This document shows, piece by piece, positions 7,894 through 14,543 of a stretch of 64,000 bases of DNA. This DNA is from Streptomyces sp. NBC_01465 (GTDB lineage: Bacteria > Actinomycetota > Actinomycetes > Streptomycetales > Streptomycetaceae), in NCBI RefSeq assembly GCF_036227325.1, contig NZ_CP109467.1:6820001-6884000 (forward strand), given 5' to 3'. The notes beneath the pieces were generated by a model that was given only the letters and a program-made list of their open reading frames with translations, did not search any database and was not told the origin of the DNA. Each line of letters opens with the position of its first letter. Position 1 is the first letter of the stretch. The position numbers and the translations under genes were made by a program.

Positions 7894-7977
7894 TCAGCGC
7901 GCCGGACAGATGGCGCTGGATACGCGGCCGAGGTCGACGTGGCGTCGACTCACCAAGGCAATTCCAGTTCCAGACAT
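7894..7977 (-). CDS. Leader peptide upstream of sirA
   Basis: A 27-codon ORF from ATG 7977 to TGA 7894. It begins MSGTGIAL and continues SRRHVDLGRVSSAICPAR, ending four codons after a single Cys. The motif SRRHVDLGR is one I recognise from short putative leader peptides ahead of Streptomyces operons. An in-frame GTG at 7953 would give a 19-residue form. No Shine-Dalgarno is visible before the ATG, so leaderless translation is possible. Cys codon placement near the end, ahead of a cysteine-biosynthesis operon, suggests translation-coupled attenuation by cysteine supply, as shown for Cys-rich leader ORFs in mycobacteria. Function here is inferred. Confidence 0.72.
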   Translation of the reverse strand: MSGTGIALVSRRHVDLGRVSSAICPAR

Positions 7978-8033
7978 GACGGAAGCGTGTCACGGCGATC
8001 TCGCGCCAGTCCACCACTATCCAGAATGCGGAC

Positions 8034-8062
8034 CACACTGTCCCGTATCGCGAGACAGTGTG
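8034..8062. terminator. Inverted repeat, likely terminator of the acetyltransferase gene or sirA operator
   Basis: CACACTGTC (8034-8042) and GACAGTGTG (8054-8062) are a perfect 9-bp inverted repeat with an 11-bp spacer. It starts 28 bp past the stop of the acetyltransferase gene, fitting a transcription terminator for it, and lies about 57 bp upstream of the sirA leader ORF, fitting an operator. On the sirA side GATAGT with GGGACA 17 bp upstream could be a promoter overlapping the repeat. There is no T tract. Confidence 0.45.
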
Positions 8063-8089
8063 TCGTCCGTCACGCGGGCCGGGCGTACG

Positions 8090-8668
8090 TCAGCCCTGCG
8101 CACCGGCCCAGGGCCCCGGAGTCGGTACGTCGGGCTCCTCGGCCGTCTTCGTGTCGAAGAGCCTGAATCCGCGGCGCAGATAGTTGTCCATCGCATACGG
8201 CCCGTCCAGGCTGCACGTGTGCAGCCAGACCCGCTTGGTCGGCGTCCGCTCCGGCCACCGCTCGGCCAGGTCCCAGGCGCGCTGCACTCCGTACGAGAGC
8301 AGGTGGCCGCCGATCCGGCGCCCCCGGAACGCCGGGATCAGGCCGAAGTACATGATCTCCACCGTGCCGTCGTCCTGCGGGTCCAGCTCGACGTACCCGG
8401 CCGGCGTGCCCCGGTCGTACGCGACCCAGGTCTCGACCCCGGGCCGGTCGAGGATCTCCTCCCACTGCGCGTACGTGAGCGCGAGCCGGTCGATCCACTG
8501 GATGTCTCCGCCGACGGAGGCGTACAGGAAGCGGCTGAACTCGGGCGAGGGGACCTCGGCGCGGACGATGCGGATGTCGTCGCCCTCGGGGACGGCCGCG
8601 GGATTCAGGTCGGCGGGCGAGGTCTGCTCGAGGGACCAGGTGGTGACGGTGACGGTGGTGCTGTTCAT
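8090..8668 (-). CDS. GNAT-family N-acetyltransferase
   Basis: A 192-residue protein with the GNAT acetyl-CoA region near residues 110-150 (IMYFGLIPAFRGRRIGGHLL, containing the R-x-x-G-x-G-like pyrophosphate loop). Near the N-terminus it has a TVTTWSLEQ stretch and in the middle a WEEILDRPGVETWVAY stretch. The C-terminus (RGFRLFDTKTAEEPD) is typical of the family. Substrate unknown. It lies between the sulfur operon and an HxlR regulator, with 45 bp to the latter's stop on the same strand. It may be co-transcribed with hxlR. Confidence 0.8.
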   Translation of the reverse strand: MNSTTVTVTTWSLEQTSPADLNPAAVPEGDDIRIVRAEVPSPEFSRFLYASVGGDIQWIDRLALTYAQWEEILDRPGVETWVAYDRGTPAGYVELDPQDDGTVEIMYFGLIPAFRGRRIGGHLLSYGVQRAWDLAERWPERTPTKRVWLHTCSLDGPYAMDNYLRRGFRLFDTKTAEEPDVPTPGPWAGAQG

Positions 8669-8713
8669 GCGGACATCGGATCACGCGCGGCCGGGGGCGG
8701 CCACGGCGGGTGG

Positions 8714-9091
8714 CTACGCGGGCGGGGTGTCGTACTCGGCCCTGCTGGACTGGATCTCCGCGTTGTGCTCGATGGCCCAGCCCGCGAGGGCCAGGGCGGG
8801 AGCGATGAGGCTCTTGCCCAGGGACGTGAGTGCGTACTCGACGCGCGGCGGGACCTCCGCGTAGGCGGTGCGGGAGACCAGTCCGTCCCGTTCCAGGTTG
8901 CGCAGGGTCAGGGTGAGCATCCGCTGCGAGATGCCGGGCACGTGCCGGTGCAGTTCGGTGAAGCGCAGCCGGCCCTGGTCGAGCGTGGCGACGATCAGCA
9001 GCGTCCACTTGTCGCAGATCCGGTCCAGTACGGCGCGGATCGCCCGGCCGCCGTCGCCCCGGATCATGCAGGTGTGCTCGTACTGCGACAT
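8714..9091 (-). CDS. HxlR-family transcriptional regulator
   Basis: A 125-residue winged-helix regulator. The hallmark sequence DKWTLLIVATLDQGRLRF, the segment GISQRMLTLTLRNLERDGLV and a conserved N-terminal Cys (YEHTC) are all present. Such proteins often sense electrophiles or redox state through the N-terminal Cys. I chose the ATG at 9091 because AAGGAG lies just upstream; an upstream GTG would add 21 residues with no family match. It is divergent from the DoxX gene, the usual arrangement for HxlR and its target. Confidence 0.9.
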   Translation of the reverse strand: MSQYEHTCMIRGDGGRAIRAVLDRICDKWTLLIVATLDQGRLRFTELHRHVPGISQRMLTLTLRNLERDGLVSRTAYAEVPPRVEYALTSLGKSLIAPALALAGWAIEHNAEIQSSRAEYDTPPA

Positions 9092-9165
9092 GACAGCTCC
9101 TTGTGCCTTGCGCACATCCGTGTGCCTTTTGTAGGCCCTTCCACAGTCACTCATGATGAGGCCAC

Positions 9166-9178
9166 TTACGGTTCGTAA
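9166..9178. promoter_or_regulatory. Candidate operator between hxlR and doxX
   Basis: TTACG-GTT-CGTAA is a perfect 5-bp palindrome in the divergent spacer, about 20 bp before the DoxX start. The same spacer holds a direct repeat of TGTGCCTT at 9102-9109 and 9121-9128, close to the hxlR start. Either could bind HxlR. Assignment is by position and symmetry only. Confidence 0.4.
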
Positions 9179-9197
9179 CTGTCCTCAAGGGGTCCCC

Positions 9198-9560
9198 ATG
9201 CATGTCGCGTACTGGATCGTCGCCGCGCTTCTCGCGCTGTTCTACGTCTACGGCGGAGGGCTGAAGGTCGTCCGGAGCCAGGAGCAGCTGCGGCCCATGA
9301 TGGGCTGGGTCGACACCGTGCCCATGCCGCTCGTCAGGCTCATAGGCACGCTGGAGGTGCTGGGAGCCCTCGGACTGGTTCTGCCCCCGCTGACGGGGAT
9401 CGCCGTCGGACTCGCCGTCGCGGCCGCCGTCGGGCTGGTCCTCGTGCAGATCGGCGGGCTGGCGGTGCATTTGTCGCGGGGCGAGGTGCGGGTGATCGGG
9501 CTCAACATCGCCCTGCTGGTGCTCGCCGCGGTGGCCGTGTGGCTGGGGGCCGCGTACTGA
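9198..9560 (+). CDS. DoxX-family small membrane protein
   Basis: A 120-residue membrane protein with four hydrophobic segments, beginning AYWIVAALLALFYVYGGGLK and containing RLIGTLEVLGALGLVLPPLT, the typical DoxX pattern. DoxX proteins are quinone- or thiol-linked membrane proteins of poorly known role. The ATG at 9198 follows AAGGGG. It is divergent from the HxlR gene, suggesting HxlR controls it, possibly in response to electrophile or thiol stress. Confidence 0.85.
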   Translation: MHVAYWIVAALLALFYVYGGGLKVVRSQEQLRPMMGWVDTVPMPLVRLIGTLEVLGALGLVLPPLTGIAVGLAVAAAVGLVLVQIGGLAVHLSRGEVRVIGLNIALLVLAAVAVWLGAAY

Positions 9561-9638
9561 AGTCCGGCGTCCCGAACCGGCGTTGTCAGTGGTGGCTGGC
9601 ACAGTGGAGACACATGCAACGGGAGGGGGCAGAGGGCG

Positions 9639-10226
9639 ATGGGTGACTTCTTCGAGCGGATCGTCGACGTCGAGGTGAGCGGCGAGGACGCCGGGGCGCT
9701 CGCGGAGCGGATGGTGGAGTGGATGGTCGGCGAGGGGCTGATCATCCGCGAGCTGTCCGGCGACGGCGTCTACAGCCTGACCGTCGACGAGGGATATCTC
9801 CCCGGACCCAACTGGCAGCGTGCGGTGGAGGATCCGGGCTGGGAGCCGGGGCCGGTGGCCGTCGTCGTGGGGCGGGAGTACCACGTGGGCGGCCAGGGGG
9901 AGGACACGGCGGACTCCGCGACGTGCCCGCGGTGCGACGGGCGCGTGGTGATCATCGACTACCCGGAGAGCTTCGAGCCGGACGACGAGGCCTGGCGGCC
10001 GTTCCGGGACGCCATAGCCGGCTGGAAGGAGACGGGGGAGGGCAGTGCGGCCTGTCCCGCCTGCGGCGCCCAAGTCCCCGTCACCGCATGGCAGTTCGGG
10101 TCGGGGTTCGACCTGGGCGCGCTCGCCTTCGACTTCTGGGGCTGGCCGCCGCTCGGCACCGGCTTCCAGGCGGAGTTCGCCCGACAGCTCGGCCACCGCA
10201 CGGAGGTGCAGGAGGGCAAGTTCTGA
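9639..10226 (+). CDS. Hypothetical protein with two CxxC pairs
   Basis: A 195-residue acidic soluble protein with no signal or membrane segment. An N-terminal domain of about 90 residues (GDFFERIVDVEVS..., rich in Glu/Asp) precedes a CPRC pair near residue 94 and a CPAC pair near residue 138, which could together make one zinc ribbon. The C-terminus is aromatic (FDFWGWPPLG). Purine-rich sequence (GGGAGGGGG) lies upstream of the ATG. I do not recognise a characterised family; it resembles uncharacterised actinobacterial proteins. It ends 14 bp from the convergent GAF regulator. Confidence 0.75.
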   Translation: MGDFFERIVDVEVSGEDAGALAERMVEWMVGEGLIIRELSGDGVYSLTVDEGYLPGPNWQRAVEDPGWEPGPVAVVVGREYHVGGQGEDTADSATCPRCDGRVVIIDYPESFEPDDEAWRPFRDAIAGWKETGEGSAACPACGAQVPVTAWQFGSGFDLGALAFDFWGWPPLGTGFQAEFARQLGHRTEVQEGKF

Positions 10227-10240
10227 CCCCCTGGACGCCC

Positions 10241-11509
10241 TCAGGCGTTCGCTCGCACGGCCGGCGCGATGGAGTGCGGCAGCAGGTCCATGGGGTGGTC
10301 CGGCAGCAGCACGTCCACTTCCACGCCCTCGACGAAGCGGTAGGGGCGGTGGGCCAGCACCTCCGCGAAGTGGCGGCGCACCCGGGACATCTCCGCCCGT
10401 ACGGTCACGGTGCGCGTGATGTCGCCGAAGAGGTCCCCGGCGAGCTCGGCGGCGGTCCGGCCCTGGGGGTGCAGGGTCAGTACGTACAGCAACTCGGCGT
10501 GGCGCGGGGACAGTTCGTGCGTCCAGCTGCCCGCGGGGCCCGAGACGGTCACCGAGGAGCGGCGCGGTGCCGTCAGGTCGAGGACGATCCGGTTCGTCGA
10601 ATCCCGGGTCTCCTCGTCGATCCTGATCAGCCAGCCGCCGGGCAGCGGCTCCACCGCGCACATACCCAGCGAGGGCAGCCATCTGCGGCCCGCGGCAAAG
10701 GACTTGGGGATCGGGAGACGGTCCAGCGGCGGCATCCCGGTCACCGCCGCGAGCCAGCCGTGCGTGTCGACCGCCAGGGCGCGGCCGCCCAGCCGGCACA
10801 GGATCGGGGCCGCCACCGACCGCAGCCGTTCGATGGAGACGTGGTGGCGCTGGCGGAGTTCGGAGACGGCCAGCTGCGCCACCGAGTCGACCAGGGCGAG
10901 GGTGGCGGGGTGGAAGGTGGACTCGGGGCCGCTGATGTCGATGATGCCGAGCAGCCGGCCGTCGCGCGGATCGTGGACGGGGGCCGCCGCGCACGTCCAG
11001 TTGTGGAGCGTACGGACGAAGTGCTCGGCGGAGTGCACCTGTACGGGCCGGGCGGCCTCCAGGGCGGTGCCGATCGCATTGGTCCCCGTGGTGTCCTCGG
11101 ACCAGGCGGCGCCCTCCTCCAGACAGATCCCGTTCGCCCGTCGGATCACCGCCTGGTTGCCGTCGCGCCACAGCACCCGGCCCCCCTCGTCGGTCACCAC
11201 CATGACCTGCATGGAGGCGTCCGCGATCGAGACGAGCCCCTGGCTGAGCGAAGGCATCAGCTCGCCCAGGACCGTGGCTCTGCGCCGGTGCTCCAGCTCG
11301 GCCGTCTCCAACAGCACGCTGCTGGTGGACTGGTCGGGGTTCAGACCGATGCGCATCATCCGCTGCCACGAGGCGTCGATCACCGGTCGTGGTGTGGCAC
11401 GCGAAGGCTTGCCCGAGAAGGCCGCCTCGTGCAGGCCGTGCAGCACGCGCGCCGTCTCCGCGCTGTGCTGCGCGTTCAGGCGGGCGAGGTCGAGCGGTCG
11501 CGTCTTCAC
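10241..11509 (-). CDS. GAF-domain transcriptional regulator (AcoR-like N-terminus)
   Basis: About 422 residues. A central GAF-type sensor domain has the AcoR-like signature (DTTGTNAIGTALEAARPVQV and HNWTCAAAPVHDPRDGRLLG), and the C-terminal 110 residues look like a winged-helix DNA-binding domain (RTAAELAGDLFGDITRTVTV, then a basic helix MSRVRRHF). It lacks the AAA+ sigma-54 module of true AcoR, as is usual in Streptomyces. Such regulators often control alcohol or aldehyde dehydrogenase genes elsewhere. I chose the GTG at 11509 (VKTRPLDLARL) over earlier in-frame codons, which encode an unlikely Cys/His-rich start. Confidence 0.8.
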   Translation of the reverse strand: MKTRPLDLARLNAQHSAETARVLHGLHEAAFSGKPSRATPRPVIDASWQRMMRIGLNPDQSTSSVLLETAELEHRRRATVLGELMPSLSQGLVSIADASMQVMVVTDEGGRVLWRDGNQAVIRRANGICLEEGAAWSEDTTGTNAIGTALEAARPVQVHSAEHFVRTLHNWTCAAAPVHDPRDGRLLGIIDISGPESTFHPATLALVDSVAQLAVSELRQRHHVSIERLRSVAAPILCRLGGRALAVDTHGWLAAVTGMPPLDRLPIPKSFAAGRRWLPSLGMCAVEPLPGGWLIRIDEETRDSTNRIVLDLTAPRRSSVTVSGPAGSWTHELSPRHAELLYVLTLHPQGRTAAELAGDLFGDITRTVTVRAEMSRVRRHFAEVLAHRPYRFVEGVEVDVLLPDHPMDLLPHSIAPAVRANA

Positions 11510-11667
11510 TGGAACCCCCGGGAAAGCCAAGGCTGTGCACAGGCTGTGATACCTACATTTCACATGGTGCATCGCCCGGGAGCCCGGTGTCCGGGACTCC
11601 GAACAACCGCTGCAACCTTCTGCAACCCTCGCGGGCAGACGTGCGGTTGTACGAAAGTTGTCATCAC

Positions 11668-11711
11668 CAGCCGGGGGTGGTGCCGTGTCGGCGCAGCACC
11701 CACCCCGGCTG
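11668..11711 (-). terminator. Hairpin terminator after the AidB-like gene
   Basis: CAGCCGGGG (11668-11676) pairs perfectly with CCCCGGCTG (11703-11711), and the inner GTGG/CCAC bases extend the stem imperfectly. It begins about 10 bp past the AidB-like stop on the minus strand. A short T run exists only on the plus strand. Likely the transcription end of that gene. Confidence 0.6.
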
Positions 11712-11721
11712 TTTTACGTGT

Positions 11722-13362
11722 TCACGCCTCCACGTCGACCCGTGCCCGCTCCACGACCGACCGCAGGTCCAGAGTGTGCGGCAGCGTCCCGAACGCCGAG
11801 CCCCAGTCCCCGCCGAGCCGCGAGGCACAGAACGCGTCCGCGACCTCCGGCGGCGCCCAGCGCACCAGCAGCGACCCCTGCAGCACCAGCGCGATGCGCT
11901 CCACCAGCCGCCGCGCCCGCGCCTCGATACCGTCCAGATCGGACAGTTCGGTCAGCAGGTTCTTGATCGCACCGTCCAGCCGGTGGTCGGCGCCCCGCGC
12001 CTTGCCGACCTCCTGCAGAAACGCGTTCAACGCCTGCGGTTCGCGCTGCAGCGCCCGCAGCACATCCAGCGCCTGTACGTTCCCCGACCCCTCCCAGATC
12101 GAGCCCAGCGGCGACTCGCGCAGCAGCCGGGGCATCCCCGACTCCTCGACGTAGCCGTTGCCGCCCAGGCACTCCAGCGCCTCCACGGCAACGGGCGTAC
12201 AGCGCTTGGTGGTCCAGTACTTCGCCGCGGGCACCGCCAGCCGCAGAAAGGCCCGCTCCTCGTCCGTGTCGCTGTCGTACGCCGAGGCGAGCCGCATCGC
12301 GAGCGTCGTCGCCGCCTCCGACTCCAGCGCCAGATCCGCCAGTACGTTGCGCATCAGCGGCTTGTCGATCAGCGCACCCCCGAACGCGCTGCGGTGCACG
12401 GCATGGTGCGTGGCCTGGGCCACGGCCTGGCGCATCAGGGACGCGGCCCCGATCGTGCAGTCGAGCCGGGTCGCGGCGACCATCTCGATGATGGTCCGCA
12501 CCCCGCGCCCCTCCTCGCCCACGCGCCGGGCGAGGGTCCCGTCGAACTCGACCTCGCTCGACGCGTTGGACCGGTTGCCCAGCTTGTCCTTGAGCCGCTG
12601 GATCGCGAAGACGTTCCGCGTGCCGTCCGGCAGCACCCGCTCCACCAGGAAACAGGTCAGCCCCCCGGGCGCCTGCGCGAGCACCAGGAACCCGTCGCAC
12701 ATCGGCGCCGAACAGAACCACTTGTGCCCGGTGAGCAGATACTCACCCTCCGCGGCCAGCGGCACCGCGCTCGTCGTATTGGCCCGGACGTCACTCCCGC
12801 CCTGCTTCTCCGTCATCCCCATCCCGAACAGCACGCCCGACTTCAGCGACGCGGGCCGCAGCTCCTGTTCGTACAGATGCGAGGTGAGCCGGGGCTCCCA
12901 CTCCGCGGCCAGCACCGGATCGGTCCGCAGCGTCGGCACCGCCGCGTGTGTCATCGACACCGGGCAGCCGTGCCCCGCCTCCGCCTGCGTCCACACCAGG
13001 AACCCCGCCGCCCGGCGCACATGCCCGGCCGGCCGCCCCCAGGCATCCGTCAGACCGGACGAAACGGCCTTACCGAGCAATCGGTGCCAGGCCGGATGGA
13101 ATTCGACCTCGTCGACGCGGTGGCCGTACCGGTCGTGGGTTTTGAGTTTCGGCGGATTTTCATTGGCCTGGACCCCCCACTCCCGGGCCTGCGCCGATCC
13201 CGCCGTCCGCCCGAGGGAGGCCAGCTCCTCCCGTACGCCGTCCAGGAGTTCAGGCGCGGTGTGCCGCTCCACGGCCTCCGTCAGCACCCGGTCGGCAGAG
13301 AAGACGTCGTACCCCACCAGGGGCGGAGGCTGATTGGTCACGGTGTGGGTGGTGGCTGCCAT
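11722..13362 (-). CDS. AidB-like acyl-CoA dehydrogenase
   Basis: A 546-residue flavoprotein of the AidB branch of acyl-CoA dehydrogenases, close to E. coli AidB in length (about 540). The start THTVTNQPPPLVGYDVFSAD, the ANENPPKL motif and FHPAWHRLL parallel AidB; MTEKQGGSDVRANTT is the flavin/acyl-CoA dehydrogenase signature, and LECLGGNGYVEESGMPRLLRES the second one. AidB is induced by alkylating agents and protects DNA; true acyl-CoA dehydrogenase activity is weak in that enzyme, so function here may be either. I chose the ATG at 13362 (MAATTHTV). It is divergent from the BrkB gene with only 17 bp between start codons. Confidence 0.88.
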   Translation of the reverse strand: MAATTHTVTNQPPPLVGYDVFSADRVLTEAVERHTAPELLDGVREELASLGRTAGSAQAREWGVQANENPPKLKTHDRYGHRVDEVEFHPAWHRLLGKAVSSGLTDAWGRPAGHVRRAAGFLVWTQAEAGHGCPVSMTHAAVPTLRTDPVLAAEWEPRLTSHLYEQELRPASLKSGVLFGMGMTEKQGGSDVRANTTSAVPLAAEGEYLLTGHKWFCSAPMCDGFLVLAQAPGGLTCFLVERVLPDGTRNVFAIQRLKDKLGNRSNASSEVEFDGTLARRVGEEGRGVRTIIEMVAATRLDCTIGAASLMRQAVAQATHHAVHRSAFGGALIDKPLMRNVLADLALESEAATTLAMRLASAYDSDTDEERAFLRLAVPAAKYWTTKRCTPVAVEALECLGGNGYVEESGMPRLLRESPLGSIWEGSGNVQALDVLRALQREPQALNAFLQEVGKARGADHRLDGAIKNLLTELSDLDGIEARARRLVERIALVLQGSLLVRWAPPEVADAFCASRLGGDWGSAFGTLPHTLDLRSVVERARVDVEA

Positions 13363-13379
13363 GCCGCTACGGTAAGGAG

Positions 13380-14543
13380 GTGCAGGCAGCAAAGGAAACA
13401 GGTGGGCGGCATTCAGGCGGCCGGCTCCACCGGGCTCGAGTTCTCTACAACAACGTCTCCAAGCGCAAGACGGCCTGGCTCCTTCTCAAGGACATCGTCA
13501 ACTCGTGCATGGAGTACCGCATCCTCGGACTCGCGGCGGAGGCGGCGTTCTTCACGCTGCTCTCGCTGCCACCGCTGCTGCTCTCGCTCATCGCGCTGCT
13601 CGGTTACGTGGACGGCTGGACCAACACCGACACCGTCGCCAGCATCGAGACGAACATCCTGCACGCCGCCTCCACGGTCCTCTCCGACCGCGGCGTCCAC
13701 GACTTCGCGACTCCGCTCCTCGAGGACGTCACCCACGGCAAACGCCCCGACCTCGTCTCGATCAGCTTCGCCTTCGCGCTCTGGTCGGGCTCGCGCGCGG
13801 TCAACGTCTTCATCGACACGATCACGGTCATGTACGGCCTCGACGGCCGCCGCGGCATCGTCATGACCCGCCTCCTGTCGATCCTCCTGTACGTCATCGC
13901 CCTGCTGATCGGCGCCGTGGTGCTGCCCCTTGCGGTGGTGGGCCCCGACCGGGTGGTGGAACTCCTGCCCTGGGGCACGGACGTCATCGCGGTCCTGTAC
14001 TGGCCGCTGATGATCCTCCTCTCCGTCGTCTTCCTCACGACGCTCTACCACGTGTCCGTCCCGGTCCGCTCCCCATGGATCGAGGACGTGCCGGGCGCGC
14101 TGGTGGCGCTGGGCATGTGGCTCGTGGGCAGCCTGCTGCTCCGCATCTACCTCACGAGCCAGGTCGAGGGCCCGACCATCTACGGCTCCCTCGCGGCGCC
14201 CATCGCGGTCCTGCTGTGGATCGGCATCTCGGCGTTCGCGGTCCTGGTGGGCGCGGCCGTCAACGCGGCGATCGACCGCGTCTGGCCGGCCGCCGCGACG
14301 GCCGCGGCGCGCGCCGCGAACGAGCGGATGCGGGCGGCGCACACGTCGCGGCTCCCGGCACGGCCGACGTACCGCCCCACGGTCGGGGTGGACGAGGACG
14401 ACGACGAGGAGGACGACGGCGACGACGACAGCGCGGACATGCCGTCGGAGTTCCCGGAGCGCTGGTCGCGCTTCCTGCCGCCGACCGATGTGACGTCGCG
14501 GCTGCGGGGGAGCGGCGGTCGCGACAAGGAACAGAAACCCTAA
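13380..14543 (+). CDS. YihY/BrkB-family inner membrane protein
   Basis: A 387-residue membrane protein of the YihY/BrkB (formerly RNase BN) family, with about six hydrophobic segments from residues 50 to 290: AAFFTLLSLPPLLLSLIALL, YVIALLIGAVVLPLAVV, LYWPLMILLSVVFLTTLY and APIAVLLWIGISAFAVLVGA. The C-terminal tail is very acidic (DEDDDEEDDGDDDS), then basic. The GTG at 13380 directly abuts AGGAGG, a poor spacing, but the next in-frame starts would remove the conserved first helix, so the true start is uncertain. It overlaps the stop of the convergent kinase gene by 4 bp. Confidence 0.85.
   Translation: MQAAKETGGRHSGGRLHRARVLYNNVSKRKTAWLLLKDIVNSCMEYRILGLAAEAAFFTLLSLPPLLLSLIALLGYVDGWTNTDTVASIETNILHAASTVLSDRGVHDFATPLLEDVTHGKRPDLVSISFAFALWSGSRAVNVFIDTITVMYGLDGRRGIVMTRLLSILLYVIALLIGAVVLPLAVVGPDRVVELLPWGTDVIAVLYWPLMILLSVVFLTTLYHVSVPVRSPWIEDVPGALVALGMWLVGSLLLRIYLTSQVEGPTIYGSLAAPIAVLLWIGISAFAVLVGAAVNAAIDRVWPAAATAAARAANERMRAAHTSRLPARPTYRPTVGVDEDDDEEDDGDDDSADMPSEFPERWSRFLPPTDVTSRLRGSGGRDKEQKP

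Noticed and set aside
7844..8038. 64-codon minus-strand frame before sirA
   Set aside because: It overlaps the leader peptide in another frame and shows no conserved motif; the leader frame is the convincing one.
9147..11540. 797-codon minus-strand frame
   Set aside because: Its parts run antisense to DoxX and the hypothetical gene, and in the wrong frame through the GAF regulator; low-complexity translation.
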